Part shown: in pieces, positions 18,273 to 27,212 of the stretch | How positions within the stretch are numbered: position 1 is the stretch's first letter | Layout: each line of letters starts with the position of its first letter | Made by a program: the position numbers and the translations under genes | Notes under the pieces: generated by a model | Seen by the model: the letters and a program-made list of their open reading frames with translations, nothing else | Databases searched by the model: none | Told to the model about the DNA's origin: nothing | Origin: Oscillospiraceae bacterium | Lineage (GTDB): Bacteria; Bacillota; Clostridia; Oscillospirales; Ruminococcaceae | DNA: 32,355 nucleotides | Direction of reading: 5' to 3' | Assembly: GCA_029007315.1 (NCBI GenBank) | Contig: JAQXHO010000105.1 | Span: 1-32,355 of the forward strand

Positions 18273-19170
18273 TGTTATCCTCTCCTCCAAGCTCCACTAT
18301 CTCATCACGGTGACCCCAGATGCTGAATGTAAGCAGATTCTCAATATTCGGTGTATGTACAGAAACATTTTCAAATCTGTCAAGGTATTCTCTCTTAACA
18401 AGCGCCTCGAAATTCTGTGTGCCTCTCCGTACTCCTGTGCAGAGTTTTGTATTCGATGAATCAAGACTTGCAAGATTTCCGCTTATAACAGCGTATTTAT
18501 CCTCTATCTTATCAATAGCCATGCTCTCTGTAACCTTGCCGTCAATAAGCAGTGTAACGCTGTCTGCTATCTTATCAAGATCTCCTGTAATATGGGTCGA
18601 AAACAGAACTGCACGTTCGCCTTCCTCCACTATTTCACGAAGAATATCCAGCACCTCTATTCTTGCTACTGGGTCCAGTCCTGCTGTAGGCTCGTCCAGT
18701 ATCAGCATATCCGGGTGATGTGCCAGTGCAAGGGCAAGCATTGCCTTTGTTTTCATGCCCTTTGAATATTCGCTGAATTTCTTTTTTGCAGGAAGCTTCC
18801 ACATTCTTGCGTATTTCTCGAAAAGCTCCTGATCCCAGTTCTTATACACATGAGCAAATGCCTTTGCATACTTCTTTATGTTTGAGTTTACCAGAAGAAA
18901 ATCTTCGTCGGAAACATAGCCTATTCTCTCCTTGGCTTCAACTTCCTCTTTGATATTGTCCATGCCGAAAATACGGATATTTCCCTCGTTTCTGTCCATG
19001 GCATTCAGTATAAGCTTTATAAGAGTTGTTTTGCCTGCGCCGTTTTCACCTACAAGGCCCATTACCATGCCTTTTTCAATGCTGAAGGACACCTTGTCAA
19101 GTGTAAATCCCTCGTATTTCTTGGTAACATTCTCCACTTCAAGTGCATATCTGTTATTCATCATTTCCAC
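18265..19170 (-). CDS. ABC transporter ATP-binding protein (YtrB/BcrA-like)
   Basis: GLVGENGAGKTTLIKLI Walker A, YSKGMKTK signature, LILDEPTAGLDP Walker B. Confidence 0.95.
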   Translation of the reverse strand: MEMMNNRYALEVENVTKKYEGFTLDKVSFSIEKGMVMGLVGENGAGKTTLIKLILNAMDRNEGNIRIFGMDNIKEEVEAKERIGYVSDEDFLLVNSNIKKYAKAFAHVYKNWDQELFEKYARMWKLPAKKKFSEYSKGMKTKAMLALALAHHPDMLILDEPTAGLDPVARIEVLDILREIVEEGERAVLFSTHITGDLDKIADSVTLLIDGKVTESMAIDKIEDKYAVISGNLASLDSSNTKLCTGVRRGTQNFEALVKREYLDRFENVSVHTPNIENLLTFSIWGHRDEIVELGGEDNNG

Positions 19171-19553
19171 AGTTCCTTTCTGTTGTCATTATAAACTTCA
19201 TTTATGATCTCTATGATTCTTTCCTTGTCTGCGCCGGCTTTTCTGCATTCCTCTGCGCAGCTTCCCAGCTTTTCAAGATTTTCAGTAAGCCTGCTGTCCT
19301 GAAGCTCGGTAAGCCTGTCAAGCCTTACAAAGGTACCCTTTCCCGATACCGTATAAACAAATCCCTCATGCTCAAGGTCGATATATGCCCGCTTCGTTGT
19401 AATGGCGCTTACGTTCAGATCCTTTGCCAGCTGTCTTACACTGGGCAGCATATCTCCGTTTTTGAATTCGCCCTCATATATCGCCTTTCGTATTCCCTCT
19501 TCTATCTGCTCATACATAGGCTTGTCGCTCGTATAGCTGATGATTATGTTCAT
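19161..19553 (-). CDS. GntR family regulator, YtrA subfamily
   Basis: KPMYEQIEEGIRKAIYEGEFKNGDMLPSVRQLAKDLNVSAITTKRAYIDLEHEGFVYTVSGKGTFV; short C-terminal domain. Confidence 0.93.
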   Translation of the reverse strand: MNIIISYTSDKPMYEQIEEGIRKAIYEGEFKNGDMLPSVRQLAKDLNVSAITTKRAYIDLEHEGFVYTVSGKGTFVRLDRLTELQDSRLTENLEKLGSCAEECRKAGADKERIIEIINEVYNDNRKELWK

Positions 19554-19571
19554 TGTGCATCTCCTTTCCCG

Positions 19572-19612
19572 GGTGATATACTGTGTATATCTGATATATA
19601 CAGTATATCACC
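19572..19612. promoter_or_regulatory. 41-bp near-perfect palindromic operator overlapping -10 of gntR-ABC operon
   Basis: GGTGATATACTGTGTATATC-t-GATATATACAGTATATCACC, arms match 19 of 20. Confidence 0.85.
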
Positions 19613-19630
19613 TATATACACGCTTGTCAA
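19602..19630 (-). promoter_or_regulatory. sigma-A promoter of gntR-ABC operon
   Basis: Minus strand TTGACA-17 nt-TATACT. Confidence 0.8.
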
Positions 19631-19657
19631 GGCTTTTTTCAAAAAAAATAAAAAAAT

Positions 19658-19686
19658 CTGCCCCGGCGTTCTTCACACCGGGGCAG
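19658..19686 (-). terminator. intrinsic terminator after S1-domain gene
   Basis: CTGCCCCGGTGTGAAGAACGCCGGGGCAGATTTTTTTATTTTTTTT on minus strand. Confidence 0.9.
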
Positions 19687-19694
19687 AATATGTA

Positions 19695-20171
19695 TCACTT
19701 GCGTCTTGAATGGTTTTTTCTCTCGGTATTGCGTTTGATATCGCACATACGCTCTTCGCTGTTCTGCTTGAAACGGCTGAGCATATCTTCAAATGACATT
19801 TCGCTCTGAGGAGTCTTTTTTTTCGGTTCCCAGACATTGGGACGCTGAGCCTCTGCTTCACGTTCACGTCTGGGCATTGCAGCCTTGGGTGCCTTCGGCG
19901 GTTCCGGCTCTGCCTGTTTCATGGAGAGGCTTATTTTGCCGTTGTCGCCTATTGAAATAACCTTTACCTTTACTGACTGTCCTTCTTTTACAAAGTCACG
20001 TATCTCGCTTACATAGCTTCTGGAAATCTCGGAAATGTGAACCATTCCCATGATCTTCTGATTTTCCGGATTTGCAATATCCACAAAAATTCCGTATTTT
20101 GCAATGCTCTTAACCGTGCCGTCGTAAATCTTTCCGTTCTCTACCTGCATTTGCTCCAATAATCCCTTCAT
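19695..20171 (-). CDS. S1 RNA-binding domain protein (YabR-like)
   Basis: GKIYDGTVKSIAKYGIFVDIANPENQKIMGMVHISEIS...VKVKVISIGDNGKISLSMK; downstream of divIC-like gene. Confidence 0.88.
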   Translation of the reverse strand: MKGLLEQMQVENGKIYDGTVKSIAKYGIFVDIANPENQKIMGMVHISEISRSYVSEIRDFVKEGQSVKVKVISIGDNGKISLSMKQAEPEPPKAPKAAMPRREREAEAQRPNVWEPKKKTPQSEMSFEDMLSRFKQNSEERMCDIKRNTERKNHSRRK

Positions 20172-20176
20172 TAAAT

Positions 20177-20530
20177 TTAGTTCCGTGAGGTATCATAAAA
20201 CCGGAATTCGTCCGGATAAGCGTATCCATAACCCTCTCTTGCCAGCTTTTCCATATATCTGTCGGTATCTCCGCTGTCCAGAATACGGGCAAGGTCTTCG
20301 TTCTCCGCTTCAAGCTCATTTATCTGACTTTCAAGTTCACGAAGCTCAGCTTTTTTCTCAGCAATACTGGACTGAACGCTTATTATAAGAACAGTACAGC
20401 CGACTATTGCAGCAGCTGCGGCAGTTCTCTGAAGTATACGGAAAATAAACTTAGGCTTTGATACTGCCCTTCGTGCCGCCCTTTTCTGGGCAGCAGTCCT
20501 GCGTTTATTTGTCTTTTTTCTCTGTGCCAC
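20177..20530 (-). CDS. divIC: FtsB/DivIC-type septum formation initiator (GTG start)
   Basis: Basic N-terminus, single TM, coiled coil ELRELESQINELEAENEDLARILDSGDTDRYMEKLAREGYGYAYPDEFRFY. Confidence 0.82.
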   Translation of the reverse strand: MAQRKKTNKRRTAAQKRAARRAVSKPKFIFRILQRTAAAAAIVGCTVLIISVQSSIAEKKAELRELESQINELEAENEDLARILDSGDTDRYMEKLAREGYGYAYPDEFRFYDTSRN

Positions 20531-21053
20531 GCTTTTTCCTGCCCCTTTCTCCTTCTTTATTAAAGATATTATACAACATTTTCTGCGGTGCAATCAAGAG
20601 GGCTGACCAAATATTCTTACTCTTTTTCTGAATTTTGGCGTTTTTTACAAATTTACGTGTGCATTTTTCATACATACGCATACAAGGCTTGCTTATGGGT
20701 GATATTATCCATTTCAGAAAGCACAGTACTGCCGACAATATCCGTGACAGAAGCCTTACAAAAGGATTTCCGAGAAGCAATCTCCACAGGACAAACCCCA
20801 GAATGCTCCCTGCAATGTAGAATACTCTGAAATCACCCTTTGCAAATGCGGTTGTAAAGCAGATTATGCAGCCTGCCCACAGAACAATGAAAACAATATC
20901 TTCAATTGCAGCAGCTGCCGCTTTGTGAGGGATAATCAGTCTTACGGCACGGAAAATGTCGAAAAGAAGCTCCATTCCGCAGCCAAGGAGAACTGCTCCG
21001 AAAAACAAAAGCAGTTCCTCCCGCACTGTCAGAAACGTATCCGGGATAATCAT
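20505..21053 (-). CDS. yabQ: spore cortex biosynthesis protein YabQ
   Basis: REELLLFFGAVLLGCGMELLFDIFRAVRLIIPHKAAAAAIEDIVFIVLWAG; position between yabP and divIC. Confidence 0.88.
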   Translation of the reverse strand: MIIPDTFLTVREELLLFFGAVLLGCGMELLFDIFRAVRLIIPHKAAAAAIEDIVFIVLWAGCIICFTTAFAKGDFRVFYIAGSILGFVLWRLLLGNPFVRLLSRILSAVLCFLKWIISPISKPCMRMYEKCTRKFVKNAKIQKKSKNIWSALLIAPQKMLYNIFNKEGERGRKKRGTEKKDK

Positions 21054-21346
21054 CAGCGAAAAAGCTTTCCGAAGGCTGACAGCGGTCCGGTTTTATCCCG
21101 GTCGCCGTAAATAAGGGACCAGATATCACCGCTTATTTTCATATCACCGCTTTCAAGGCTCACTCCGTCAACGTGGAGATTCCTGCCCTTTACGGTAAGC
21201 TCGCCCAGTTCCGTATAAAGTCTTATCAGACGTTCATCAAAGCAGTCAACATCTGTAACTCCGGACAGGCTTATGTTCTTTCTGTCCTCCAGTATGAGAT
21301 TATGGTGCTTTTCCGTTTTCTGCTGCGGCTGTTTCATAGCATTCAT
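21053..21346 (-). CDS. yabP: sporulation protein YabP
   Basis: HNLILEDRKNISLSGVTDVDCFDERLIRLYTELGELTVKGRNLHVDGVSLESGDMKISGDIWSLIYG. Confidence 0.9.
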   Translation of the reverse strand: MNAMKQPQQKTEKHHNLILEDRKNISLSGVTDVDCFDERLIRLYTELGELTVKGRNLHVDGVSLESGDMKISGDIWSLIYGDRDKTGPLSAFGKLFR

Positions 21347-21390
21347 TCCTTTCCCGGCTTTTGTATAAGCCTATGAGAATGAATGCAGAA

Positions 21391-21828
21391 TTATGCCTGT
21401 CTGTCACGTTCTGCCACGGCAAGTCTGTCGCAGCGTTCGTTTTCCGGATGACCTGCGTGACCCTTCACCCAGATAAATTCAACGCTGTGGCGTTCCAGCA
21501 GAGGTAAAAGCTGCTCCCACAGGTCAACGTTAAGCGCCGGTTTTTTGTCGGATTTTATCCAGCCCTTTTTCTTCCAGCCGTAAACCCAGCCTTTTGTAAT
21601 GCTGTCCACAACATATTTGCTGTCAGTGGTGAGAATTACTTTGCAGGGTTCTTTAAGAGCTGACAGCGCCGCAATAACGGCTGACAGTTCCATGCGGTTA
21701 TTTGTTGTGGAGCTTTCACCGCCGGAAAGTTCCTTCTCAGCGGTGCCGTATCTCAGGACTGCGCCCCAGCCTCCGGGTCCGGGATTTCCGCTGCAGGCGC
21801 CGTCTGTAAATATTTCAACTTCTTTCAT
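21391..21828 (-). CDS. rnhA: ribonuclease HI
   Basis: [24 protein letters not shown]...[18 protein letters not shown]...[17 protein letters not shown]. Confidence 0.97.
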   Translation of the reverse strand: MKEVEIFTDGACSGNPGPGGWGAVLRYGTAEKELSGGESSTTNNRMELSAVIAALSALKEPCKVILTTDSKYVVDSITKGWVYGWKKKGWIKSDKKPALNVDLWEQLLPLLERHSVEFIWVKGHAGHPENERCDRLAVAERDRQA

Positions 21829-21843
21829 CCGGTATAGTCCTTT

Positions 21844-22842
21844 TTAATAGATAATAACAGCCTGTTTGTAAAGGGCGTTGTAGGAAGTCTTGAACATTCC
21901 CATTTCATATGTCACTTCGCCCTGGAGAGGATCAATAACAGTTACGGTGCCGTTATCCATATCATATCCTGTAAGCACCACGCAGGTGGCATTGGGTATC
22001 CAGTAAACGTCCTGCTTTGATGTGCCTAAGCTGACTGTTGAAGTGGTTGTTTCAGCGGCGGTATCTGATGAAACACCTGTTCCCGTAAAACCTGCCGCAG
22101 GTGCTGTTGTAACTGCCGGCATGGTTACGCTTCCTCCGCTGTAAACGGTAAAGCAGTATTCTTCCTTCCGCAGTTCAAGATTACGGTTTATCCATACAAG
22201 CACAGGGTAATCGCTGGCAACACGAAGCAGAACATCTTCGAAATTGTCTGCATTGAGGGTCTTTACATTTTTTCCTCCGCCCTGGGAAGAAATATAGCGC
22301 TGTGCTGCGTCCACCACAACAGGAGCAAAGCAGCCCATTCCGTCCTCTTCAAAGGGAGATCCTATAAATGCCTGTGAAAATGTAGCTTCTCCTCGTTCGG
22401 CACATTTCAGGTAGTCACGGGCAAGAATTTCCTTATTCACATCATATCCCAGATGCTGCAGAACCATTGCCAGTGATGTAATCTCATCACCTGTAGGAAG
22501 CTCCGGCTTCTGATTTATGGCTGTTACATCTATCTGATGAGATGAGGGCAGATCCGGTACAAGGGTTTCAGCAGGCATAACGCTTTCTGTAACGGTACGT
22601 GAAGTTACGGCTGAGGAAGATATTGTACCGGTGGTTGATGAGGTATCTTCCTCTGAATTTCCGCCGCTTCCGCAGGCACATCTTATACAGCTGGCACAGC
22701 CGCTTGACAGAAGGAATATTATCACCAGCAGAACTATGAGTCCGCCTATTCTGCGTCTTCTCAGCTGTTTTCTTGTTACACGTTTTTTAGGCCGCTGTGC
22801 AGAGCCGGCATTTGAGCCGCCTGACTGTCTGTTTTCTTCCAT
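21844..22842 (-). CDS. membrane-anchored C39-like (Peptidase_C39_2-like) protein with substituted catalytic residues
   Basis: PELPTGDEITSLAMVLQHLGYDV; FIGSPFEEDGMGCFAPVVVDAAQRY; YPVLVWI; ATCVVLTGYDMDNGTVTVIDPLQG. Confidence 0.8.
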   Translation of the reverse strand: MEENRQSGGSNAGSAQRPKKRVTRKQLRRRRIGGLIVLLVIIFLLSSGCASCIRCACGSGGNSEEDTSSTTGTISSSAVTSRTVTESVMPAETLVPDLPSSHQIDVTAINQKPELPTGDEITSLAMVLQHLGYDVNKEILARDYLKCAERGEATFSQAFIGSPFEEDGMGCFAPVVVDAAQRYISSQGGGKNVKTLNADNFEDVLLRVASDYPVLVWINRNLELRKEEYCFTVYSGGSVTMPAVTTAPAAGFTGTGVSSDTAAETTTSTVSLGTSKQDVYWIPNATCVVLTGYDMDNGTVTVIDPLQGEVTYEMGMFKTSYNALYKQAVIIY

Positions 22843-22854
22843 GGTATCTCCTCC

Positions 22855-24111
22855 TTAATCTGCTGAATTGTCGGTAAGTGTAATTTTATGACGAAAATCC
22901 GAACCGGCAGTACCCACCTTATTGCAGGCAAGCTGATAAATATCCGTGGCTCTTGATTCCAGCATTGCGCATCTTTCCGCCGCACTGCTCTGGGCGGAAA
23001 GCCATTTCAGAGATTCGGCAAAGGGCAGAGTTCTTATGCCCTTTGAAAGGGCAAGGACTTTTCGTCCTGTATTGTTGAATGCAAGTATTCTGCCGTAGGG
23101 CGGAAGAGAGTATATATCATCTCTTGTAATGCCTATCAGCATATGAAGAAGTATTCTTCTGAGTCTTGCAGCAGGATAGCGTTTTGTTCTCAGTCTTTCC
23201 ATAAGGTCGTCAAGAGATGTGGCGGTACGTGCCTGGTATATTCTGTTGGCAAGTCCCTGGGCTCCTACTTCTGCTATCTGCGCGATTTCCTCCGGTTCCA
23301 TTGTACGCAGTTTATAAAGTATTGTACGCTCTAAATTTCTAAGGTTTGCAAATGAACCGCTTTTCTGTGCGTGGGAAATTTCCTTCCAGGAAGACGAAGG
23401 CACCATTCCGCGGCAGTCTGCTCCTTCGTCAAGGCATCTGCGGACATATGAGGCGCTTGCAAAAAGGCTCACGTCACGGCTGTCATGCTCGGCTGGCAGA
23501 TTCAAGGAAGGCTCCGGAACTGCGGTCATGCTGTTATGGGCGGCACCCATTCTCTGTACTGCGAAGGGCTTGATGCGGCTGTGACAGTCTTCCAGGGCAT
23601 TGAGATATGATACAGCAAGGGTATTGTTCGGGTGGGAAAGCACGGAAGCCACCTCCGGTCCTGCCAGCTGTGTTACAAGCTCCTGCAGAACTGCCGGGTA
23701 GGAATTGCCCTGGCGTGTGAAAAGCCTCAGTGTATCAGCATATTCAGTCTGACAGATACGGCATATCTCAGCCGCCTTCTGAAGCAGCTCCGGGTCGTCG
23801 CATTCACAGCCGAAGGATATTTCGTCAACCACCTGCAGAGCATTCAGAAGAGTGACGCCGCCGGCTGCAAACTGATCTGCCGGTGAAAGCGACCATATTA
23901 CAGGCAGTTCTATTACAAGGTCAGCTCCCGCTTTGAGGGCAAGGCCTGCACGGGTAAGCTTTTCCATGATAGCCACGTCGCCTCTCTGCATGAAGTTTCC
24001 GCTCATTACTGCCACTACAGCGTCGGCTCCGTTTTCACGGATAGTTTTCAGATGATGAAGATGCCCGTTGTGAAGTGGGTTGTATTCACAGATAACACCG
24101 CTTATTTTCAT
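22855..24111 (-). CDS. tmcAL: tRNA(Met) cytidine acetate ligase (start trimmed to MKISGVICEYNPLHNGH)
   Basis: GVICEYNPLHNGHLHHLKTIRENGADAVVAVMSGNFMQRGDVAIMEKLTRA. Confidence 0.94.
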   Translation of the reverse strand: MKISGVICEYNPLHNGHLHHLKTIRENGADAVVAVMSGNFMQRGDVAIMEKLTRAGLALKAGADLVIELPVIWSLSPADQFAAGGVTLLNALQVVDEISFGCECDDPELLQKAAEICRICQTEYADTLRLFTRQGNSYPAVLQELVTQLAGPEVASVLSHPNNTLAVSYLNALEDCHSRIKPFAVQRMGAAHNSMTAVPEPSLNLPAEHDSRDVSLFASASYVRRCLDEGADCRGMVPSSSWKEISHAQKSGSFANLRNLERTILYKLRTMEPEEIAQIAEVGAQGLANRIYQARTATSLDDLMERLRTKRYPAARLRRILLHMLIGITRDDIYSLPPYGRILAFNNTGRKVLALSKGIRTLPFAESLKWLSAQSSAAERCAMLESRATDIYQLACNKVGTAGSDFRHKITLTDNSAD

Positions 24112-24261
24112 TTGAATTACCTCTTTCTGTAAGTCAGAATATGTTGTTTTCTGAAAATACAAGGCGAATTTATGGAAAAGACTTGCATTTTTCAGAAAAA
24201 AGTTTATAATAGATATAGACAGAACTTTTAAAAGGACATTTTCACCCGGAAAAGTTCTCAT

Positions 24262-24434
24262 AAAGGGCACCTTTAAATACTCCGAATCCGTCAGATGCGG
24301 TGCAGATCTGCGACAGATTCATTTGCGGAAAAATGCAGGAATACTTTGTGTATTTCAAGTTTTTTCGCAAGTGAAGATGGCGTAAAGATGTGCCGCAGAT
24401 GGCGGGTGAGTGGGTTTTTAAAGGTGACCTAAGG
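24262..24434. mobile_element. MITE-like imperfect foldback repeat
   Basis: GGGCACCTTTAAATAC...TTTTTAAAGGTGACC; inner arms CCGTCAGATGCGG vs CCGCAGATGGCGG and TTGCGGAAAAA vs TTTTTTCGCAA. Confidence 0.7.
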
Positions 24435-24480
24435 GCAGTCTTAATATACTGCCGCAAGAAGATGAAAGGATTTGAAATGT

Positions 24481-25677
24481 ATGATTATTCTCGTTGTTAA
24501 TGCCGGCAGCTCTTCTCTGAAGTACCAGCTCATCAATATGGAGGATGAGTCTGTTATTGCAAAGGGCAACTGCGACCGTATAGGTATTGACGGCCATCTG
24601 AGCCACAAGACCTCTGACGGAAGAGCTATTGAGGAGGACTGTAATTTCCCGACCCATTCAGAAGCCTTCACACGTCTTGTTGAGGCTCTCACTACAGGCG
24701 ACGCTGCTGTTATTTCCAGCATGGACGAGATCTCCGCTGTAGGTCACCGTATCGTGCAGGGTGCTGAGGTCTTCACAAAGACTACTATGGTTACTCCCGA
24801 GGTTATTGACAAGATCGAAGAACTGAAGGAACTTGCTCCCGTACACAACCACGGCCATGCACTGGCTCTCTGGGCTTGTACAAAGGTTATGCCCAATGTT
24901 CCTCAGGTTGTTGTATTTGATACAGCATTCCACCAGACAATTCCCCAGAAGGCTTATATGTATGGTCTGCCCTATGAAGATTATGAGCAGTATCATGTAA
25001 GAAAATACGGCTTCCACGGCACATCCCACAGATTTGTAACTGCTGAGCTTGCAAAGCTCATGGGCAAGGATCTGAAGGATCTCAAAATCGTATCCTGCCA
25101 CCTGGGCAACGGTTCATCAATCACAGCTGTACAGAACGGTCAGTCTGTTGATACCACAATGGGCTTCACTCCGCTGGACGGCGTTCTTATGGGAACACGC
25201 TGCGGTGCAATTGACCCTTCTGCTGTAACATACGTTGCAAACAAGCACGGCTTCTCCACAGGAGATATGGATACATATATGAACAAGAAGTCCGGTCTGC
25301 TGGGCGTTTCCGGCAAGTCCTCCGACTGGCGTGACATTACTGCAGCATCTGAAGCAGGCGATAAGAGAGCGCTTCTCGCAAGAGATATGCTGGTTTACGA
25401 CATCAAGAAGGACATCGGCGCATATGCTGCTGCAATGAACGGTCTGGACGCTGTTATCTTCACAGGCGGTATCGGCGAAAACGCTCCCAACTGCCGTGAA
25501 ATGGTTTGCGCAAATATGGAATATCTGGGAATCAAGATCGACAATGAAGTAAATGACTTCAGGGGCGAACTGAGAAAGATCTCCACTCCGGATTCAAAGG
25601 TTGAGGTCTGGGTAATTCCTACAAACGAGGAACTGCTCATTGCAAGAGATACTCTGGCAATGGTAACAGGCAAGTAA
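24481..25677 (+). CDS. ackA: acetate kinase (start trimmed to MIILVVNAGSSSLKYQ)
   Basis: ILVVNAGSSSLKYQLI...HRIVQGAE...AFHQTIP...FHGTSHRFV...GGIGENA. Confidence 0.97.
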   Translation: MIILVVNAGSSSLKYQLINMEDESVIAKGNCDRIGIDGHLSHKTSDGRAIEEDCNFPTHSEAFTRLVEALTTGDAAVISSMDEISAVGHRIVQGAEVFTKTTMVTPEVIDKIEELKELAPVHNHGHALALWACTKVMPNVPQVVVFDTAFHQTIPQKAYMYGLPYEDYEQYHVRKYGFHGTSHRFVTAELAKLMGKDLKDLKIVSCHLGNGSSITAVQNGQSVDTTMGFTPLDGVLMGTRCGAIDPSAVTYVANKHGFSTGDMDTYMNKKSGLLGVSGKSSDWRDITAASEAGDKRALLARDMLVYDIKKDIGAYAAAMNGLDAVIFTGGIGENAPNCREMVCANMEYLGIKIDNEVNDFRGELRKISTPDSKVEVWVIPTNEELLIARDTLAMVTGK

Positions 25678-25708
25678 TTGTAAGTATATCAAAATTTTAT
25701 ATGAAATT

Positions 25709-25734
25709 CGGGTGGCTCATGTCTGCCCGTTTTT
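25709..25734 (+). terminator. intrinsic terminator after ackA
   Basis: CGGGTGG-ctcatgt-CTGCCCGTTTTTC (G-U pairs). Confidence 0.65.
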
Positions 25735-25757
25735 CATTTTAAGGAGGATTCGTCAAA

Positions 25758-26153
25758 ATGATACAGAATATGACAGACGCCGCAATGGCTGCCAGAGCAA
25801 ATGCCTACGCACCCTATTCCGGTTTCAAGGTAGGCGCTGCCCTCAAAGGCGAAAGCGGCAGGATCTACACAGGCTGCAACGTGGAAAATTCCTCATACTC
25901 CATGACAATATGCGCCGAGAGAAACGCCGTTTTCCAGGCAGTAGCCGCAGGTGAAAGGCATTTCCGCACAATTGCAATAGTGGGCGGCAGAACTGATGAT
26001 GAGGCAGAGTCAAAGCCATGCGTTCCCTGCGGAGCCTGTCTGCAGGTTTTAGCAGAATTCTGCGGCGGTGATCTTCCGGTGCTGTTAGCAGACGGAGTCC
26101 ATAAGCTCAGCGACTTTCTGCCCAGTCAGTTCTGCCTTGATGAGAAGGGTTAA
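25758..26153 (+). CDS. cdd: cytidine deaminase
   Basis: AYAPYSGFKVGAALKGESGRIYTGCNVENSSYSMTICAERNAVF...PCVPCGACLQVLAEF. Confidence 0.96.
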   Translation: MIQNMTDAAMAARANAYAPYSGFKVGAALKGESGRIYTGCNVENSSYSMTICAERNAVFQAVAAGERHFRTIAIVGGRTDDEAESKPCVPCGACLQVLAEFCGGDLPVLLADGVHKLSDFLPSQFCLDEKG

Positions 26154-26356
26154 TCTTTCTTTTTCCTGACTTCGGTACGGCTGCCGTCGGGATTGATTAT
26201 GACAGTATGTTCCAGCTGTCCTGAGAGATTACCTATAACAGATCTGCGAAACTCATTTCTGAGGGCAGTCTGCTCCGCACGTTCTTCCTCTGTAAGCTCT
26301 CTTGTTTTTGAAAGTCTTGCAAGGGCGTTGATGCGGTCGATCTTGGTTTTTTCCAT
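26150..26356 (-). CDS. DUF896 family protein (68 aa; only the C-terminal end of the listed 289-aa ORF)
   Basis: MEKTKIDRINALARLSKTRELTEEERAEQTALRNEFRRSVIGNLSGQLEHTVIINPDGSRTEVRKKKD. Confidence 0.93.
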   Translation of the reverse strand: MEKTKIDRINALARLSKTRELTEEERAEQTALRNEFRRSVIGNLSGQLEHTVIINPDGSRTEVRKKKD

Positions 26357-26461
26357 AAAATGTTCTCCAGTTAAATAATTTTCGGCTTTACCTCTTATTA
26401 TAACACATAATTCGCCGCAGTGCAATACTAAAGGCGAAAAAAGAGAAAAGGAGATTCTGAA

Positions 26462-27175
26462 ATGAAAACAGCATTTATAACAGGCGGTACGAGAGGCATC
26501 GGACTTGCCATTACAAAAGCGCTTTCCGCACAGGGTTACATGGTGGCGGCAGGCTATTGCAGAAACGAAATGTCCGCAATGAAAATGAAAGACGAATGCG
26601 GCGCAGTTCCGCTTAAATGCGATCTGAGCCGTCCCGGCAGTGCCGCCGTTCTTGCAAGACGTGCACTGGAGGTGCTGGGACACGTTGACCTGCTTGTAAA
26701 CAATGCGGCTGTGTCCTGTACCGATCTGTTTCAGTGCATGACGGAAAACAGAGTACGGGAGCTTTACGAGGTGAATCTCTTCGGCACTACGGAAACCACA
26801 AGATTCCTGCTGCCGGAAATGCTGTCCAGAAAAAGCGGCTGTATTATAAATATCGCTTCGGTATGGGGCGAGATCGGAGCCTCCTGCGAGGTGGATTATT
26901 CCGCTACAAAAGGCGCTGTCATAAGCTTCACAAAGGCTCTTGCAAAGGAAGTGGGGCCTTCCGGGATAAGGGTGAACTGCGTATCTCCAGGCGTTATCAG
27001 AACAGACATGAACTCTCACCTTTCAGAGGAGGATCTGAAGGCACTGTCTGAGGAAACTCCTCTGGGACGAATCGGCAGACCGGAGGAGGTGGCTGCTGCG
27101 GTATGCTGGCTGGCGTCAGACGCCGCAAGCTTCGTTACAGGTCAGGTCTTTCCGGTAAACGGTGGATTCGCATAA
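26462..27175 (+). CDS. short-chain dehydrogenase/reductase (FabG/YmfI-like)
   Basis: TGGTRGIGLAI, NNAA, YSATKGA, VSPGVIRTDM. Confidence 0.93.
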   Translation: MKTAFITGGTRGIGLAITKALSAQGYMVAAGYCRNEMSAMKMKDECGAVPLKCDLSRPGSAAVLARRALEVLGHVDLLVNNAAVSCTDLFQCMTENRVRELYEVNLFGTTETTRFLLPEMLSRKSGCIINIASVWGEIGASCEVDYSATKGAVISFTKALAKEVGPSGIRVNCVSPGVIRTDMNSHLSEEDLKALSEETPLGRIGRPEEVAAAVCWLASDAASFVTGQVFPVNGGFA

Positions 27176-27183
27176 GCTATTGC

Positions 27184-27212
27184 TTGACAATTTACTGTAT
27201 ACGCTGTATAAT
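27184..27212 (+). promoter_or_regulatory. consensus sigma-A promoter of solute-binding lipoprotein gene
   Basis: TTGACA-17 nt-TATAAT. Confidence 0.85.

Noticed and set aside
26150-27019. 289-aa minus-strand ORF opposite the SDR gene
   Set aside because: Only the last 68 codons (26150-26356) look like a real protein (DUF896); the rest is antisense to a clear SDR with low-complexity Cys/His-rich translation
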